Source: Campylobacterota bacterium (GTDB taxonomy: Bacteria > Campylobacterota > Campylobacteria > Campylobacterales > Sulfurovaceae). From it: a DNA stretch of 8,782 nucleotides. Both the position numbers and the translations under genes were made by a program. The notes below the pieces were generated by a model, which searched no databases, was not told the origin of the DNA, and worked only from the letters and a program-made list of their open reading frames with translations. This document shows, piece by piece, positions 6,921 through 8,782 of this stretch (positions within the stretch are counted from its first letter, which is position 1; every line of letters begins with the position of its first letter). Where the stretch lies: NCBI GenBank assembly GCA_003646525.1, contig QMKU01000040.1, positions 1-8,782 on the forward strand. Direction: 5' to 3'.

Positions 6921-7336
6921 TTTTTATTGTTGTTCCATTTATGATCGCTGAGCTGATCCTCTCTCTCAAGATCATTGAGATGATAGGTGCGATGTGGAGT
7001 CTTGCTTGGATTATTGGTACGATTTTTATCGGCATTACACTACTCAAGAATTCACAGCATGCAATTCTCGGAAGCTTAACCGCCGTCTCCAAAGGCAAGC
7101 TAGATCTTTATAATTTTCAAAATGCCAGTATGGCGTATATGCTAGGGTCAATTTTGTTAATTATACCAGGTATACTCAGTGATATGATAGGGGTCATGGC
7201 ACTTGTATACACATTTTATTTACAATTAGTAGCTAAAATTACACCAGAAAAACCAAATTTTAATCAAAAAGGAGATGATGATGTCATTGATGTCGAAGTT
7301 ATTGATGAGTACAATAGCAGCAACCGTCACGCTTAG
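6917..7336 (+). CDS. FxsA family inner-membrane protein
   Basis: A 139-residue integral membrane protein of the FxsA (PF04186) family. In E. coli, overproduced FxsA relieves F-plasmid exclusion of phage T7; its normal role is unknown. Hydrophobic segments cover about residues 2-17, 24-43 and 74-104. The family hallmark is near the last one: [17 protein letters not shown] (77-93), compare LLLLPGFFTDFLG in E. coli. KNSQ (44-47) follows the second segment, as in relatives. The C-terminal tail (about 110-139) is polar and acidic, with [12 protein letters not shown] at 120-131, and should be cytoplasmic. The start ATG overlaps the proS stop (ATGA) and its own ribosome binding site is weak (GGA at 6908-6910), so it is probably translated by coupling. 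Its last 56 bases also encode the signal peptide of the next gene in another frame. C. jejuni has a membrane protein gene at the same place between proS and hemC, as I recall. Confidence 0.88.
   Translation: MIFIVVPFMIAELILSLKIIEMIGAMWSLAWIIGTIFIGITLLKNSQHAILGSLTAVSKGKLDLYNFQNASMAYMLGSILLIIPGILSDMIGVMALVYTFYLQLVAKITPEKPNFNQKGDDDVIDVEVIDEYNSSNRHA
7268..7283 (+). promoter_or_regulatory. Ribosome binding site with tandem ATG codons, inside fxsA
   Basis: AAAGGAG (7268-7274) is followed at once by three in-frame ATGs at 7275, 7278 and 7281, with further in-frame ATGs at 7290 and 7305. Spacings to the first three are 0, 3 and 6 bases, so 7281 is the best-placed start. The signal lies within the fxsA coding region, so two frames are read across the same bases. 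Confidence 0.7.
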
Positions 7337-8114
7337 TGCCGCTGTAACTGATAAAGAACTCACAAAGTATTTTAAAAGATTTATCGTAAAGAACCATGCT
7401 GTCAAAGTGACAGGAGTAGAAGTTTTGGATGTCAGAAAAATAACTGAGTACCCAGGTTGGGAAGCCTACTTGACAAATATGAAAGTTAAGTTTAATGGAA
7501 AAGATATCTCCGCACCTCAGACGGTTTTTGTTAATGGTTCATTGATGACTACTGGACTCGTAGATATAAAGACGAACAAAGATTATGGCAAAGAGTTCAA
7601 GCCAAAGGTATTGGCAACACTCTATGATGATGCGCATCTACTCTTTGGAAATAGAGATGCGAAACATAAGGTGATGATCTTCTCTGATCCTCAGTGTCCA
7701 TTTTGTATTGAGATTGTGCCAGATATTATGAACGAAGCTCGATTACATCCTGAGACATTTGCAGTTTACTATTACCACCTTCCTTTGATGCGTATTCACC
7801 CTGTCTCCGAAATTTTGGTGCGTGTGATGCATGTGGCACAGGAAAAAGGTCAAAATAATATAGTGGAAAAACTCTATTCGCTTGAGATAGATCCGCGTGA
7901 AACGAATGTAGACAAAGTGCTTGTGGCGGTCAAGAAACATAGTGGATTTGTCGTCACCAAAGCAGAGATCGATGCAAAATCTGTCAAGGATGCAATCAGA
8001 GAGGATCAAGCTGCTGCCGCAAAGATGATGGTTTCAGGTACACCAACGATTTTTGTTGATGGTGACTGGGACAAGGGAAGAGAAAAATTTAAATCCCTAA
8101 TACCTAAAAAATAA
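7281..8114 (+). CDS. Periplasmic DsbC/DsbG-like thiol-disulfide oxidoreductase
   Basis: Probable periplasmic disulfide isomerase, oxidase or reductase. From the ATG at 7281 the protein has 277 residues. Residues 1 to about 21 form a signal peptide: Lys6, a hydrophobic stretch [12 protein letters not shown], then SAA before VTDKE. Residues about 23-110 resemble the DsbC/DsbG dimerisation domain, with the pattern PGWEAYLTNMKV followed by TVFVNGSLMTTGLVDI. Residues about 115-277 are a thioredoxin fold with an inserted helical region. The active site is C139-P-F-C142 in FSDPQCPFC. The cis-proline loop is SGTPTIFVDG (252-261) with Thr before Pro255, as in DsbC rather than the Val of DsbA. Cys139 and Cys142 are its only cysteines. 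It recalls H. pylori HP0231 (DsbK) in layout. It lies between fxsA and hemC, overlapping fxsA by 56 bases and ending nine bases before hemC. A start at 7275 or 7278 cannot be excluded. Confidence 0.85.
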   Translation: MSLMSKLLMSTIAATVTLSAAVTDKELTKYFKRFIVKNHAVKVTGVEVLDVRKITEYPGWEAYLTNMKVKFNGKDISAPQTVFVNGSLMTTGLVDIKTNKDYGKEFKPKVLATLYDDAHLLFGNRDAKHKVMIFSDPQCPFCIEIVPDIMNEARLHPETFAVYYYHLPLMRIHPVSEILVRVMHVAQEKGQNNIVEKLYSLEIDPRETNVDKVLVAVKKHSGFVVTKAEIDAKSVKDAIREDQAAAAKMMVSGTPTIFVDGDWDKGREKFKSLIPKK

Positions 8115-8125
8115 AGAGTCTTTAT
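8111..8125 (+). repeat. 15-base inverted repeat spanning the dsb stop and hemC start
   Basis: ATAAAGA, one central G, then TCTTTAT: two perfect 7-base arms covering the TAA stop (8112-8114) and the first two bases of the hemC ATG. The one-base loop makes an RNA hairpin with all seven pairs impossible. The AAAGAG part (8113-8118) doubles as the hemC ribosome binding site. A repeat this short is expected by chance at about this rate. Confidence 0.3.
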
Positions 8126-8782
8126 GCAGAAACTTACTATCGCAACTAGAGCAAGTCAATTGGCACTCTGGCAGGCATATCATATCAAAGATCGGATCGA
8201 AAATTCTTTCCCAAATATTACTGTCTCACTCAATGAAATTACTAGTCGTGGAGATAAGATCTTGGATAAACCGTTGGCACTTATCGGTGGCAAAGGGCAT
8301 TTTACCAAAGAGTTGGAAGATGAAATGCTCGCTGGAAATGCAGATCTGGCGGTTCACTCTCTCAAGGATGTCCCCACCTATATCCCCAAAGGTTTGGAAC
8401 TTGTCGCCATCACAGAACGGCAGGATCAGAGTGATGTCTTTCTCTCGCATAAATATGAGGGCTTGGATGCTCTCCCTACAGGGGCAGTAGTAGGGACAAC
8501 AAGTTTGCGAAGGAGAATGCAGCTTTTGCAACAGCGTCCAGATCTCACTGTCAAAGATCTTCGCGGAAATGTCAATACGCGTCTAAGAAAACTTGAAGAG
8601 GGTCAATACGATGCGATTATCCTTGCCTATATTGGCTTAAAACGCCTTGACCTACTCAAGGATATTCCTTTTGTAGAAAAACTCTCCTTTATGATCCCTC
8701 CGATGGGGCAGGCAGCATTAGGTATCGAGATCATCAGTGCCAATGATAGTATCCGTGAGATTGCGATGAGTCTTAATGATAC
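8124..8782 (+). CDS. hemC: Hydroxymethylbilane synthase (porphobilinogen deaminase), 3' end outside window
   Basis: Joins four porphobilinogen units into hydroxymethylbilane in heme synthesis; cytoplasmic. ATG at 8124 follows AAAGAG (8113-8118) by five bases and begins nine bases after the Dsb-like stop. The frame stays open to the window edge, giving 219 complete codons of an expected 300-320. Family signatures in order are: IATRASQLALWQA near the N-terminus; LIGGKGHFTKELEDEML; DLAVHSLKDVPT with the conserved catalytic Asp; GTTSLRRRMQL; DLRGNVNTRLRKLEEGQYDAIILA; GLKRL; and IPPMGQAALGIEI. The C-terminal domain with the dipyrromethane-binding Cys lies beyond the window, so its presence cannot be checked. 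This gene acts downstream of HemA in the same pathway and closes the visible operon. Confidence 0.96.
   Translation, partial: MQKLTIATRASQLALWQAYHIKDRIENSFPNITVSLNEITSRGDKILDKPLALIGGKGHFTKELEDEMLAGNADLAVHSLKDVPTYIPKGLELVAITERQDQSDVFLSHKYEGLDALPTGAVVGTTSLRRRMQLLQQRPDLTVKDLRGNVNTRLRKLEEGQYDAIILAYIGLKRLDLLKDIPFVEKLSFMIPPMGQAALGIEIISANDSIREIAMSLND

Noticed and set aside
7275..7277. First ATG at 7275 as the Dsb-like start
   Set aside because: It directly abuts the AAAGGAG with no spacing; the third ATG at 7281 has a normal 6-base gap. It is not fully excluded.
8233..8490. Plus-strand open frame of 85 codons inside hemC
   Set aside because: It is a shifted frame of the clearly recognisable hemC gene, with no family match of its own.
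1..8782. Mobile element, CRISPR array, toxin-antitoxin or defence system
   Set aside because: No direct-repeat arrays, transposase or integrase motifs, terminal inverted repeats or defence domains were seen; FxsA's link to phage exclusion in E. coli is an overproduction effect and not enough to call a defence role.

Overview
The window looks like ordinary chromosomal DNA from a member of the Campylobacterota, the former Epsilonproteobacteria. The main evidence is the gene order: DUF2018 protein, long-chain polyprenyl diphosphate synthase, hemA, proS, fxsA-like gene, then hemC. As I remember it, this matches the Helicobacter pylori HP0242-HP0237 region and Campylobacter jejuni Cj0541-Cj0545. 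DUF2018 is close to a signature family of this phylum. The moderate G+C (low forties percent by eye) would suit a Sulfurovum- or Sulfuricurvum-like genus better than Helicobacter or Campylobacter, but this is only inference. Every gene lies on the + strand.

Layout. Positions 1-2159 hold the C-terminal two thirds of an RND-family inner-membrane efflux pump whose beginning lies before the window. Next comes a small unknown protein (2227-2664) that reads as a degenerate, non-catalytic GGDEF-like domain. It has its own candidate promoter and a strong ribosome binding site. A well-formed extended -10 promoter near 2673-2681 then opens a tight seven-gene run. This contains the DUF2018 protein (2717-2992), an IspB-type polyprenyl diphosphate synthase (3017-3913), glutamyl-tRNA reductase HemA (3913-5220), prolyl-tRNA synthetase ProS (5217-6920), an FxsA-like membrane protein (6917-7336), a periplasmic DsbC/DsbG-like thiol-disulfide protein (about 7281-8114) and hydroxymethylbilane synthase HemC (8124 to the window edge).

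The run is almost certainly one operon. Stops and starts overlap at four junctions (TAATG, GTGA, ATGA and a 56-base out-of-frame overlap), and no terminator is visible. HemA and HemC are an early and a middle step of C5-pathway tetrapyrrole synthesis. The polyprenyl synthase probably supplies the quinone side chain, so the operon couples respiratory cofactor supply (heme and quinone) with a tRNA synthetase and envelope proteins. The Dsb-like gene sits between fxsA and hemC, where C. jejuni, as I recall, has none. It could help with folding of periplasmic (for example c-type cytochrome) proteins, but that is speculation.

I saw no insertion sequence, CRISPR array, RNA gene, phage remnant or defence system. 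No intergenic gap exceeds about 70 bases. The points most worth a second look are the degenerate GGDEF protein, the out-of-frame overlap of fxsA with the Dsb signal peptide, the Dsb insertion into a heme operon, and the atypical proton-relay residues of the RND pump. None of these amounts to a clearly new system.
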